Positions 1 through 11,766 of a DNA stretch of 64,000 nt are shown piece after piece. The notes under the pieces are model-generated. The model did not search any database, was not told the DNA's origin, and saw only the letters and a list, made by a program, of their open reading frames with translations. Source of the DNA: Megaustenia siamemsis (Eukaryota; Mollusca; Gastropoda; Stylommatophora; Ariophantidae). Made by a program: the position numbers and the translations under genes. Position 1 is the stretch's first letter. Each line of letters begins with the position of its first letter. The DNA is taken from contig JAVIAB010000041.1 in NCBI GenBank assembly GCA_032433765.1, positions 79,623,982-79,687,981 of the forward strand, in the 5' to 3' direction.

Positions 1-66
1 ATCATCATCACCATCATCACCATCACCATCATCATCATCAAGACTATCATCACCATCACCATCATC

Positions 67-98
<32 letters not shown>

Positions 99-410
99 CA
101 TCAACACTATCATCACCATCACCATCATCATCATCATCACCAACATCATCATCATCAAGACTATCATCACCATCACCATCATCATCAGGACCATATTCAT
201 TATCATCATCATCATCATCATCAAGACCATCAAGATTATCAGCATCATCGTCATCAAGACCATCATCATCGAGACCATCATCATTATCATCATCATCATC
301 ATCATCATCATCAAGATCACGACCTTCAAGATCATAATGATCATCATTATCATCAATATCATCAAGACCATCATCATCATCAACTTCATCATCAAGATCA
401 TCATCACCAA
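1..410. repeat. (CAT/ATC)n trinucleotide microsatellite
   Basis: Imperfect ATC/CAT triplets run from the window edge to about 410, with interspersed AAG, AGG and ATT triplets. On the minus strand this is (TGA/GAT)n, the same triplet that ends three LINE copies in this window, so it may have grown from a LINE tail; that is inference. No gene seen. Confidence 0.95.
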
Positions 411-597
411 CTATCTTGACGACATTTTCCCACTACTGGGGTCTGCTGTGGTTGAGTTATTGGACCGGAGAATAAAGGCCGCTTGCCCATTGGAGCCCAG
501 CGAGGTGTTCGTGTCTGAGTTCACCCCCGATAGAGAATTAACTGTAGACCGGGACTCGAACCCTAGTTCTCCTGTTAACCTCCGTAACAAAGATCGG
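411..597. other. Non-repetitive spacer with a tRNA B-box-like motif
   Basis: A 187-bp stretch of ordinary complexity between two repeats. On the minus strand 551-562 reads GGTTCGAGTCCC, which fits the RNA polymerase III B box (tRNA T-loop). I could not find a convincing A box at the right distance, and no tRNA folds from it. It may be a tRNA-derived SINE fragment or a diverged rRNA-like fragment. Function unknown. Confidence 0.3.
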
Positions 598-1540
598 TAT
601 CAACATAACCATAACAATCATCATAACCCAACTCATCGTCATCAACATAACCATAACAATCATCATAATCCAACTCATCGTCATCAACATCAACATAACA
701 ATCATCATAATCCAACTCATCGTCATCAACATCACCATGACAATCATCATAACCCAACTCATCGTCATCAACATCAACATAACAATCATCATAACCCAAC
801 TCATCGTCATCAACATCATCATAACAATCATCATAATCCAACTCATCGTCATCAACATCATCATAACAATCATCATAATCCAACTCATCGTCATCAACAT
901 CATCATAACAATCATCATAATCCAACTCATCGTCATCAACATCAACATAACAATCATCATAACCCAACTCATCGTCATCAACATCAACATAACAATCATC
1001 ATAACCCAACTCATCGTCATCAACATCATCATAACAATCATCATAATCCAACTCATCGTCATCAACATCATCATAACAATCATCATAATCCAACTCATCG
1101 TCATCAACATCATCATAACAATCATCATAATCCAACTCATCGTCATCAACATCAACATAACAATCATCATAATCCAACTCATCGTCATCAACATCAACAT
1201 AACAATCATCATAATCCAACTCATCGTCATCAACATCAACATAACAATCATCATAATCAAACTCATCGTCATCAACATCAACATAACAATCATCATAATC
1301 CAACTCATCGTCATCAACATCAACATAACAATCATCATAATACAACTCATCGTCATCAACATCAACATAACAATCATCATAATCAAACTCATCGTCATCA
1401 ACATCAACATAACAATCATCATAATCCAACTCATCGTCATCAACATCAACATAACAATCATCATAATACAACTCATCGTCATCAACATCAACATAACAAT
1501 CATCATAATCAAACTCATCGTCATCAACATCAACATCAAC
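595..1540. repeat. 42-bp minisatellite, about 22 copies
   Basis: Tandem 42-bp units built around AACCCAACTCATCGTCATCA and AACAATCATCAT blocks, evidently a higher-order product of the neighbouring CAT repeat. Units differ mainly at a CAA/CAT/CCA triplet and a CCA/CAA/ACA triplet. Because 42 is a multiple of three, long frames stay open on both strands (His/Asn-rich on plus, Met-rich or Asp/Tyr-rich on minus). I do not regard these as genes. Confidence 0.95.
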
Positions 1541-1784
1541 ATCATCACTTCCTTGTCGTTCATGACCTCCAGCCCTCGCCTACCCATCGCGCCGCCAAAC
1601 ACGCAACTATGCAGTTATCACATGGCAACGCCTGGAGCCCACATTCTCTCACTTTCATATCAGCAACACGCCCCCCCACCCCCCAATCACAGATACTGCT
1701 ATCATCGTATCACTGTTTATTTAACGCTTTCGACGTGTTTTTTCTGGAACATTCTCCCCGAGTCTACAATCGTTTTCATTCATT

Positions 1785-1787
<3 letters not shown>
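1541..1787. other. Spacer, no feature recognised
   Basis: Ordinary-complexity sequence with a short C-run region near 1671-1682. No recognisable protein, RNA or transposon sequence on either strand. Confidence 0.6.
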
Positions 1788-1822
<35 letters not shown>

Positions 1823-1873
1823 GGGAGCATGTAACGGGAATATATATAGAAAGGAGTAGAAGGAAATGTAAAT

Positions 1874-1911
<38 letters not shown>

Positions 1912-1963
1912 GGGGAGCATGTAACGGGAATATATATAGAAAGGAGTAGAAGGAAATGTAAAT

Positions 1964-2011
<48 letters not shown>
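1788..2011. repeat. (GA)n microsatellite with a duplicated 90-bp segment
   Basis: Three GA tracts separated by two nearly identical ~60-bp segments. The anchor GAGCATGTAACGGG starts at 1825 and again at 1915, an offset of 90 bp. The plus strand is strongly purine-biased. Confidence 0.9.
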
Positions 2012-2014
<3 letters not shown>

Positions 2015-2566
2015 GTGGTAGAAAGAATGATAAAAACGTCTAGTGTGATGGAAAGTAGAAGATTTCGAAGATAGAGAGAAATTGAAAGAAATGACAGAAT
2101 GCTTGGTGGGAATGATAGAAGAATAGGTTGTAAGAATATGGAGGGGGGGGGGGGGAGAAAGGAAAAAATTGGGAATGTGAACAAGTAATGAAAAAGAACT
2201 CAATTAACAAAGAAAAATAAAGAAATGAAGAGAGAATGAGAGAGAGAGAGAGAAATAACGAAAGTAAGAATGTAAGGGTGAGAGAAATAAAGAAGCAAGA
2301 AAGAAAGAAAGAAAAAAAATGAATGAAGGATACAAGTGTTAAGAAATAGTGAAAGGAATAAACTGCGAAAGAAAGAAATGTCTAGCAGACAGCGTGTTTC
2401 CCCCAGTTATCTCTGTACCTGTGTCTCCTCCATAGGCTGTGGTTTCCTAGACAAATATCTACCCCCATGAATGATCACCGGTTTGGACATTTATTCATCT
2501 TGTAACTCCCATACGCTGCTGCCTGTGTGCAGCATGGAGTTCACACTTTTGTTTAACTTCTGAGAA
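2012..2566. other. Purine-rich spacer with a G13 run
   Basis: From 2012 to about 2390 the plus strand is mostly A and G, with a 13-G homopolymer at 2143-2155 and a short GA repeat near 2238-2252. From 2390 to 2566 composition is ordinary. No gene recognised. Confidence 0.6.
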
Positions 2567-3925
2567 TCTCATCATCATTGAGTGCCGTCTCCGCATCGAA
2601 GGTTGGCTACCATGGAGCGCCATTCCACTCTGTCTCTTGCTTTCATGGTGCAGATTGTCATAGGCTGACTTGTCCATCTTTTGATGTTACTCGTCCATGT
2701 TAGTCTTGGTCTGCCTTTTTTACCTTGTATTTTCCCTTCCAAGATTACTTTTATTAGGCTGTCGTATCTTTTAACATGCCCCAACAATTTCATTTGTCTT
2801 GCTCTAATTGTGTTTAGTAGTTCTCTTTTCATTTTTAGTTGTTTTAAAACTTCCTCGTTTGTTTTCTTTTATTTTCATCCAATTCTTCCTATTCTTCTGT
2901 AAATCCACATTTCAAAGGCTTTAAAATTCTGTTCTGTTTTCTGGTCTAATGTCCATGTTTCTGCATAATACAGGAATATTGAGAAGATGTAACATTTTGC
3001 TATTCTTAGTTTTAGCCCTGGTGTTATTTGTTTTGGTGTTAGTATATTTTTCATGGCATTAAAATTACTTTTTTCCATACCTATTCTTTTGTTTATTTCA
3101 GTTGTACATTTTCCATCACTGGTTATAGTATGTCCCAGGTAGTTGTAGCTCTGGACTGTCTCCAGATGTATTCCTCAACTGTGATATTTAATTGTAGGTC
3201 TTGAGAATTTTCTTTGTTTGGTTCATAGTTTTATTCTTTTTGATATTCATATCTAGTCCATATTTTTGCTTGTCATGTTTATTTCATTAAGTAATTGTTG
3301 TAGTTCTTTAGGATTTTCTGCTAGTAGAACAGTATCATCAGCATATCTTAGGTTATTGATTATCTTTCCATTAATGTTTAGACCTGGTATCTCGTGATGT
3401 TTTTAAAGATTTGCTCAGTGTATAGATTGAACAAGCTTGGTGATAGGATGCATCCTTGTCTTACTCCTCTTTTTACGTCCATGGGTGTAGAGTTCTCCTT
3501 GTTATATCTTATTATTGCTGTTTGCTCCCAGTACAAATTACATATTAGTCGTATGTCTGTGTCGTCTAGATTTATATCCTTTAGGCAGTCTATAAGTTGG
3601 TTATGGTGTATTCTATCGAAAGCTTTGGTGTAGTCTATAAAGCAGGCATATATTGGTTCGTTTACTTCTATGTACTTTTCAATCAATGTCCTCATGTTGA
3701 ATATGGCTTCTTTTGTCCCACTGTTTTTTTCCTGAATCCGAATTGTTGCTCATATCATTCAGTATTGACTTTATTCTGAATCCTTCCTTGTATAACTTTT
3801 AGCAAGATTTTGGTTACCTGGCTCATTAGGCTTATTGTTTTAAAGTCACTGCATTCAACTGCACCATTCTTTTTAGGCAATGCAATGAAAGTTGATGTTT
3901 TTAGTTCATTTAACTTAACGAGAAT
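2567..3925 (-). mobile_element. Degraded LINE fragment: reverse transcriptase to 3' end
   Basis: Read on the minus strand, this carries a non-LTR retrotransposon ORF2 from the RT fingers to its C-terminus, in several frames. In order it shows a KNGAVEC region near 3860, FIDYTKAFDRI near 3620, KRGVRQGCILSP near 3475, and the catalytic YADD at 3334-3345. Further on come NYLGHTITSDGKCTTEI near 3110-3140 and a GHVKR...GKKGRPRLTW segment near 2700-2780. It ends in GDGT, a stop and a TGATGATG-like tail near 2570. Frameshifts and stops between these blocks show it is dead. The endonuclease end is missing. The exact clade (RTE or Jockey-like) cannot be set by eye. Confidence 0.88.
3378..3695 (-). pseudogene. 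LINE reverse-transcriptase palm fragment
   Basis: This is the longest surviving open stretch (about 105 codons) of the dead LINE. It contains the first catalytic aspartate motif (YTKAFDRI) and the GVRQGCILSP motif typical of non-LTR reverse transcriptases, which copy the element's own RNA at a nicked target site. The reading frame is lost before the YADD box at 3334-3345, which lies in another frame. There is no evidence of a functional product. The remaining RT and C-terminal pieces continue toward lower coordinates. Confidence 0.8.
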
Positions 3926-3965
3926 CTACATCCTTTTTTTTAAACTTTATCTCGATTTTCACATT

Positions 3966-5535
3966 CTTTCTCTCTCTCTCTCTCTCTCTTTATCTGTGTG
4001 TGTGTGTGTACACACCATCATTAATTGTTAAACACACACTGAATCTCTCTTTATGTGTGTGTGTGTGTGTTGTGTACACACCATCATTAATTGTTAAACA
4101 CACACTGAATCTCTCTTTATGTGTGTGTGTGTGTGTACACACCATCATTAATTGTTAAACACACACTGAATCTCTCTTTATGTGTGTGTGTCTGTGTACA
4201 CACCATCATTAATTGTTAAACGCACACTGAATCTCTCTTTATGTGTGTGTGTGTACACACCATCATTAATTGTTAAACGCACACTGAATCTCTCTTTATA
4301 TGTGTGTGTGTGTACACACCATCATTAATTGTTAAACACACACTGAATCTCTCTTTATGTGTGTGTGTGTGTGTACACACCATCATTAATTGTTAAACAC
4401 ACACTGAATCTCTCTTTATGTGTGTGTGTGTGTGTGTGTGTGTACATACCATCATTAGTTGTTAAACACACACTGAATCTCTCTTTATGTGTGTGTGTGT
4501 GTACACACCATCATTAATTGTTAAACACACACTGAATCTCTCTTTATGTGTGTGTGTGTGTGTACACACCATCATTAATTGTTAAACACACACACTGAAT
4601 CTCTCTTTATGTGTGTGTGTGTACACACCATCATTAATTGTTAAACACACACTGAATCTCTCTTTATGTGTGTGTGTAAACACCATCATTAATTGTTAAA
4701 CACACACACTGAATCTCTCTTTATGTGTGTGTGTGTGTGTGTACACACCATCATTAATTGTTAAACACACACTGAATCTCTTTTTATGTGTGTGTGTGTG
4801 TGTACACACCATCATTAATTGTTAAACACACACACTGAATCTCTCTTTATCTCTGTGTGTGTGTACACACCATCATTAATTGTTAAACACACACTGAATC
4901 TCTCTTTATGTGTGTGTGTGTGTACACGCCATCATTAATTGTTAAACACACACACTGAATCTCTCTTTATGTGTGTGTGTGTGTGTGTACACACCATCAT
5001 TAATTGTTAAACACACACTGAATCTCTCTTTATGTGTGTGTGTGTGTACACACCATCATTAATTGTTAAACACACACACTGAATCTCTCTTTATGTGTGT
5101 GTGTCTGTGTACACACCATCATTAATTGTTAAACACACACTGAATCTCTCTTTATGTGTGTGTGTGTGTGTGTGTACACACCATCATTAATTGTTAAACA
5201 CACACACTGAATCTCTCTTTATGTGTGTGTGTGTACACACCATCATTAATTGTTAAACACACACTGAATCTCTCTTTATATGTGTGTGTGTGTAAACACC
5301 ATCATTAATTGTTAAACACACACACTGAATCTCTCTTTATGTGTGTGTGTGTGTGTACACACCATCATTAATTGTTAAACACACACTGAATCTCTCTTTA
5401 TGTGTGTGTGTGTGTGTGTGTACACACCATCATTAATTGTTTAACACACACTGAATCTCTCTTTATGTGTGTGTGTGTGTGTGTGTACACACCATCATTA
5501 ATTGTTAAACACACACACTGAATCTCTCTTTACTA
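3966..5535. repeat. Compound ~60-bp minisatellite with internal (TG)n, about 25 copies
   Basis: After a (TC)n tract at 3966-3990, units of roughly 53-67 bp repeat. Each has a constant core (ACCATCATTAATTGTTAAAC, then ACACACACTGAATCTCTCTTTAT) and a TG tract whose length varies from copy to copy. The GTGTGTACACAC junction is self-complementary, and the CA and TG parts of a unit can pair. No gene. Confidence 0.95.
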
Positions 5536-5640
5536 CACACACACACCCTATATGTATGTACCAACACATGCACACAAATTATACACTAAAATGTTTCCCA
5601 GAATAGTCTCTCAACACACACAAGCAGTCACAATCTAATG
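5536..5640. other. Short spacer between arrays
   Basis: About 100 bp of CA-rich, mostly non-repeated sequence joining two arrays. Nothing recognised. Confidence 0.6.
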
Positions 5641-8600
5641 TTCTCCTTACACACACTCACTACACTCTCTCTCTCCTTACATACACTCACGTCACTCTCT
5701 CTGTCCTTAAATACACTCATTACACACTCTTCTTACATACACTCACTACACACTCTCTCTCCTTACATACACTCACTACACACTCTCTCTCCTTACATAC
5801 ACTCACTACACACTCTCTCTCCTTACATACACTCACTACACACTCTCTCTCCTTACATACACTCACTGCACACTCTCTCTCCTTACATACACTCACTACA
5901 CACTCTCTCTCCTTACATACACTCACTGCACACTCTCTTTCCTTACATACACTCACTACACACTCTCTCTCCTTACATACACTCACTACACAATCTCTCC
6001 CTACATTCACTCACTACACACTCTCTCTTCTTGCATGCACTCACTACACACTCTATCTCCTTACATACACTCACTACACACTCTCTTTCCTTACACACAC
6101 TCACTACATACTCTCTCACCTTGCATGCACTCACTACAACCTCTCTCCTTACATACACTCAATACACACACGCTTTCCTTACATACACACACTACACACT
6201 CTCTCTTCTTACATACACTCACTACACACTCTCTCTCATTACATGCACTCACTACACACCCTCTCTCCTAAACACACACTCACTACACACTCTCTCTCCT
6301 TACATACACTTACTGCACACTCTCTCTTCTTACATACACTCACTACACACTCTCTCTCATTACATACACTCACTACACACTCTCTCTCCTTACACACACT
6401 CACTACACACTCTCTCCCCTTGCATGCACTCACTACACACTTTCTCCTTACATACACTCACTACACACTCTCTCTCCTTACATACACTCACTACACACTC
6501 TCTCTTCTTATATACACTCACTACACACTCTCTCTCTCATTACATACACTCACTACACACTCTCTCTCCTTACATACACTCACTACACACTATCTCCCCT
6601 TACATACACTCACTACACACTCTCTCTCCTTACATACACTCACTACACAATCTCTCTCCTTACATACACTCACTACACACTCTCTTCTTACATATGCTCA
6701 CTACACACTCTCTCTCCTTACATACACTCACTACACACTCTCTCTTCTTACATACACTCACTACACACTCTCTCTCATTACATACACTCACTACACACTC
6801 TCTCTCCTAAACACACACTCACTACACACTCTCTCTCCTTACATACACTCACTACACACACGCTTTCCTTACATACAATCACTACAGACATTCTCTTTCC
6901 TTACGTACACTCACAACACACACACTCTCCTTACATACACTCACTACACACACACTTTCCTTACATACACTCACAACACACACACTCTCCTTACCTACAC
7001 TCACTACACACACACTCTCCTTACATACACTCACTACACACACACTCTCCTTACATACACTCCCTACAACTCTCTCTCCTTGCATACATTCACTACACAC
7101 TCTCTCTCCTTACATACAGTCACTACACACACACTTTATCCTTACATACACTCACTGCATACACTCTCTTTCCTTAAATACATTCATTACACACACTCCC
7201 ACCTTACATACACTTAAAACATTCTAGTTACATACACTCACTATACACACACTCTCTGTCATTACATACACTCACTACACACACTCTCTCTCTCTTCTTA
7301 CATACACTCACTATACACACACTTTCTCCTTACATACACTCACTAAACACACTCTCTTTCCTTAAATTCATTCACTACACACACACTCTCTCCTTACATA
7401 CACTCACTACACACACACTGTCATTACATACACTCACTATACACACACTCTCTCTCTCCTTACATACACTCACTATACACAAACTTTCTCTTTCCTTACA
7501 TAAACTCACAAACACACTCTCTCTCCTTACACACACTCACTACAAACACACACTCTCTCCATACATGCACTGACTAAACACACTCCCTCCTTACATACAC
7601 TCACAATACACAAAATCTCTCTCCTTACATACACTCACTACACACACTCTCTCATCATACACATACTAAAACGCCCTCTTTCCCTCTTTGCTTATATACA
7701 CTCACAAAACACACACTCTCTCTCCTTACATACACTCACAACACCCATTCTCTCTCCTTACTAACAGTCACTACACACTCTCTCTCCTTACATACACTCA
7801 CTACACACACTATCTCTCCTTACTAACACTCACTACACACTCTCTCCTTACATACACTCACTACACCCTCTCTCTATCCTTACTAACACTCACTACACAC
7901 TCTCTCTCCTTACATACACTCACTACACACTCTCCCTTACATACACTAACTACACACTCTCTCCTTACATACACTCACTACACTCTCTCTCCATATATAT
8001 GCACTCACTACACACTCTCTCTCTTTATATACACTCACAACACTCTCTCTCTCCTTACATACACTCACAACACACTCTCTCCTTACATACACTCACGTCA
8101 CTCTCTTCCTTACATACACTCACTACATACACACAATCTCTTCTTACATACACTCACAACACTCTCTCTCTCCTTACATACACTTACTACACACACAATC
8201 TCTCCTTACATACAATCACAACACTCTCTCTCCTTACATAAACTCACAACACACTCTCTCTTCTTACATACACACACGTCACTCTCTCTCTCTTTACATA
8301 TACTCACTACACACACAATCTCTCCTTACATACACTGACTCTCTCCTTACATACACTCACTACACACACACTCTCTCCTTACACACAATCACTCCACACA
8401 CAATCTCTCCTTACATATGCTTACTATACACACTCACTCTCTCCTTACATACACTCAGTACACACTCTCTCCCCTTATATACACTCACTACACACTCTCT
8501 CTCCTTACATACACTCACCATACTCTCTGTACATATACTCACTACACTTGTTCTCTCCTTAGATGCACTCACTACACTCTCTCTGTCCTTAAATACACTC

Positions 8601-9960
8601 ACTACATTCTCTCTCCTTACATACACTTACTACACACACACTCTATCTCTCTTTCACTTCACTCTCTCTCTTTACATACACTCACTTCACTATCTATCTC
8701 CTTACATACACTCACTACACACACACTCTCTTTTCTTACATACACACACACACTTTCTACTTACATACACTCACTAAAGGCACTTTCTCTACGTACATAC
8801 ACTCACTACACACACTCTCTCTTCTCACACACACTCACCAAAACACCCTCTCTCCTTACATAAACTCACAACACACACTCTCTCTCCTTACATACACTCA
8901 CTACACACACTCTTTCCTTACATAAACTCATTATACACAATCTCTCTCCTTACATACACTCATAACATGCTCTCTCTCCTTACATAAACTCACTACACAC
9001 TCTATCCCATTACATACACTCACTAAACACTCTCTCTTTTTACATACACTCACTACACTCTCTCTCTCTCTTTCCTGACATATTCTCACTGCATTCTCTC
9101 TCCTTACATATACTCACTACACTCTCTCTCTCTCTCTTTATATACACTCACTACACTCTCTTACTTCTTACAAACACTCACAACATTCTCTCTCCTTACG
9201 CACACTCACTTCATTCTCTTTCTCTCCTTACATACACTCACTACACTCTCTTTCCTTACATACACTCACTATACTCTCTCTCCGCATATATACACACTTA
9301 ACTCTTTCTCTCCTTAAATACACTCACTACACACTCTCTCTCTCCTTACATGCACTCACTACACTCTCTGTGTCGTTACATACACTCACTACATTCTCTC
9401 TCCTTACACACACTCACTACACACACTATCTCTCCTTACACACACTCTCTCCTTACATACACTCCCTACACACTCTCTCTCCTTACATACACTCACTACA
9501 TACTCTCTCTCCTTACATACACTCACTACACTCTCTCCTTGCATACACTCATTACACACAATCTCTCCTTACATACACTCACTACACACTCTCTCTCCTT
9601 ACATACATACACTACACACTCTCTCTCTCTATACATACATTCACTACATACTCTCTCTCCATATATACACTCACTACACACTCTCTCTCCTTACATACAC
9701 TCACTACTCACTACTCACTCTCTCTCCTTACATACATTGACTACATTCTCTCTCTCCTTACATACATTGACTACACACTCTCTCTCCTTACATACACTCA
9801 CTACACACTCTCTCTCCTTACATACACTCACTACACACTCTCTCTCTCCTTACATACATTGACTACACTCTCTCTCTCATTACATACACTCACTACACAC
9901 TCACTCTCCTTACATACACTCACTACACATTCTCTCTCCTTACACATATTCATTTCACAC
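5641..9960. repeat. 30-bp minisatellite, about 140 copies, nearly G-free
   Basis: Tandem units of about 30 bp (CTCCTTACATACACTCACTA plus CACACTCTCT) with many length and base variants, some of 26-36 bp. The plus strand is almost without G over 4.3 kb. Thirty is a multiple of three, which yields Leu/His/Thr/Ser-rich open frames up to about 390 codons that are not credible genes. Copies are most uniform at 5740-5990 and 6440-6840 and more divergent after 7200. Confidence 0.95.
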
Positions 9961-10065
9961 ATTCTCCTTTTACCATACCCTCATCTGCCAGAACGGCAAG
10001 CCCAGACGCAAGGACATTCAGACAATCTTAGAACAATCAAACAATCACAACAAAGAGGAGATGTC
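9961..10065. other. Spacer, no feature recognised
   Basis: About 100 bp of ordinary sequence between the 30-bp array and the hAT-like left end. Nothing recognised. Confidence 0.5.
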
Positions 10066-10171
10066 CAGCGGTTCTCAAACTCTCCTTCAACAAGGTTCCC
10101 CATTCAACAAGTTTTATGGTCACGGACCCTGGGAATCAACTTGAACTCAATTTGCAAATTTATTTTCTTTT

Positions 10172-10768
10172 GCGCTTACATTCATGAATCTGAAACAAGT
10201 GCAAGGCGTCAAATACTTGGGCACAATAATAACATCAGATGGAAGATGCATCACAGAATTAAAAAGCAGAATAGCTCAGGCCAAAATAGCATTTCAGAAA
10301 ATGAAAAATATCTTATGCAAGAAATCTATGTCAATAGAAGTAAGAAATAGTGTTCATCGATGCTATATAGAACCGATTCTGACCTATGGAAGCGAATCAT
10401 GGACAGGAGACAAACAAATGAAAAGACGATTAGAGGCCACAGATATGGGATTTCTCAGATCAATGTTGAAAGTTCCCTGGACAGCTAAAGAGACCAGTGA
10501 GGAAGTTCTTAAAGAAGCCAACACAAAAAGGGAATCAACATTTTTCGGGCATATCATGAGAAGAGGAAAGTTGGAATACTTGGTTACAACTGGCAAAATA
10601 AAAGGAAAGAGAGATCGCGGACGACAAAGAGAGAAACTACTGGATAGTTTGGTGTCATGGTATAGAAAACAGTCAACAACAGAACTGATACGATGCACTG
10701 TGGATAGAAGATTGTGGAAGGACATGATCACCTACGCCAACTGGTATGACACATGATGATGATGATTG
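10172..10768 (+). mobile_element. 5'-truncated LINE 3' end
   Basis: The C-terminal ~190 codons of a LINE ORF2 followed by a TGATGATGATG tail (about 10754-10766). It starts at the VKYLGTIITSDGR motif, so the RT palm is absent. It belongs to the same broad family as the fragments at 2567-3925 and 33431-33975, sharing the GHIMRRG...EYLVTTGKIKGKR region and the triplet tail. It sits between the two hAT-like ends. Confidence 0.85.
10184..10756 (+). pseudogene. LINE ORF2 C-terminal remnant, still open
   Basis: About 190 codons remain uninterrupted. The order is KYLGTIITSDGRC, an AQAKIAFQKMKN helix, YIEPILTYGSESW, the LEATDMGFLRSMLKVPW block, and a basic RGKLEYLVTTGKIKGKRDRG region. It closes with DRRLWKDMITYA before the stop. 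This is the post-palm thumb/C-terminal part of non-LTR reverse transcriptases. Lacking the catalytic residues it cannot be an active enzyme. The first ATG is just the first one downstream of the truncation, not a real start. It is the most intact LINE reading frame in the window and a useful reference for the shorter fragments. Confidence 0.75.
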
Positions 10769-10880
10769 TATTATTCTTCACGCCTTTGTGGACCCACCAG
10801 TGACGGCACCGCGGGCTGCTGTGGGGTCTTGGACCATAGTTTGAGAGTCGCTGTGCTAGACGAATAATGCGAAACATTTT

Positions 10881-11615
10881 GGGAGATAAGATCAGAAATG
10901 AAGAACTGAGAAAAGGGGAGATAAGATCAGAAATGAAGAACTGAGAAAAGGGGAGATAAGATCAGAAATGAAGAACTGAGAAAAGGGGAGATAAGATCAG
11001 AAATGAAGAACTGAGAAAAGGGGAGATAAGATCAGAAATGAAGAACTGCGAAAAGGGGAGACAAGATCAGAAATGAAGAACTGAGAAAAGGGGAGATAAG
11101 ATCAGAAATGAAGAACTGAGAAAAGGGGAGATAAGATCAGAAATGAAGAACTGAGAAAAGGGGAGATAAGATCAGAAATGAAGAACTGAGAAAAGGGGAG
11201 ATAAGATCAGAAATGAAGAACTGAGAAAAGGGGAGATAAGATCAGAAATGAAGAACTGAGAAAAGGGGAGATAAGATCAGAAATGAAGAACTGAGAAAAG
11301 GGGAGATAAGATCAGAAATGAAGAACTGCGAAAAGGGGAGACAAGATCAGAAATGAAGAACTGAGAAAAGGGGAGATAAGATCAGAAATGAAGAACTGAG
11401 AAAAGGGGAGATAAGATCAGAAATGAAGAACTGAGAAAAGGGGAGATAAGATCAGAAATGAAGAACTGAGAAAAGGGGAGATAAGATCAGAAATGAAGAA
11501 CTGAGAAAAGGGGAGATAAGATCAGAAATGAAGAACTGAGAAAAGGGGAGATAAGATCAGAAATGAAGAACTGAGAAAAGGGGAGATAAGATCAGAAATG
11601 AAGAACTGAGAAAAG
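10881..11615. repeat. 35-bp minisatellite, 21 copies, LINE-derived
   Basis: Exactly 735 bp, which is 21 units of 35 bp, extremely uniform. The unit contains GGAGATAAGATCAGAAAT and encodes GDKIRNEELRK in one frame. The upstream non-repeated sequence (RRIMRNIL) continues the same LINE motif. Two units carry the same linked changes (CTGCG and GAGACAAG), at 11047 and 11327, exactly 280 bp (8 units) apart. Confidence 0.97.
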
Positions 11616-11766
11616 AAGATAGGAATAGTTCCCGCCATTTAGTACATACAGAAACAAGAGATAAAAATGGTATGGCCACGTGATAAGGCAGAAAGATCAA
11701 AATACAACACAACGGGCCTTTAATAAACGTTATGAGAAAACCATACTCAAGGGATGACCACGAAAC

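Larger units (their letters stand above)
10066..10853. mobile_element. hAT-like terminal inverted repeats around a LINE fragment
   Basis: The left end at 10066 reads CAGCGGTTCTCAAAC. The right end, reverse-complemented from 10853, reads CAGCGACTCTCAAAC. Ends of this CAG(C/T)GGTTCTCAA type are typical of hAT DNA transposons. No transposase is present, so it would be a non-autonomous copy, carrying a LINE fragment at 10172-10768. The 8 bp outside each end (GAGATGTC and TGCTAGAC) do not match, so a simple insertion is not proven. Confidence 0.45.

Noticed and set aside
538..1602. 354- and 298-codon frames on the minus strand (Met-rich; Asp/Tyr-rich)
   Set aside because: Both are antisense readings of the same 42-bp array; two long overlapping frames on one strand indicate a stop-free repeat, not genes.
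337..2043. 568-codon His/Asn-rich open frame
   Set aside because: It runs across a microsatellite, a spacer, a 42-bp array, another spacer and GA repeats. Openness is explained by repeat periods divisible by three; no splice signals, no conserved domain.
5638..9862. Series of Leu/His/Thr/Ser-rich frames
   Set aside because: By-products of the nearly G-free 30-bp unit, which lacks stop codons in several frames.
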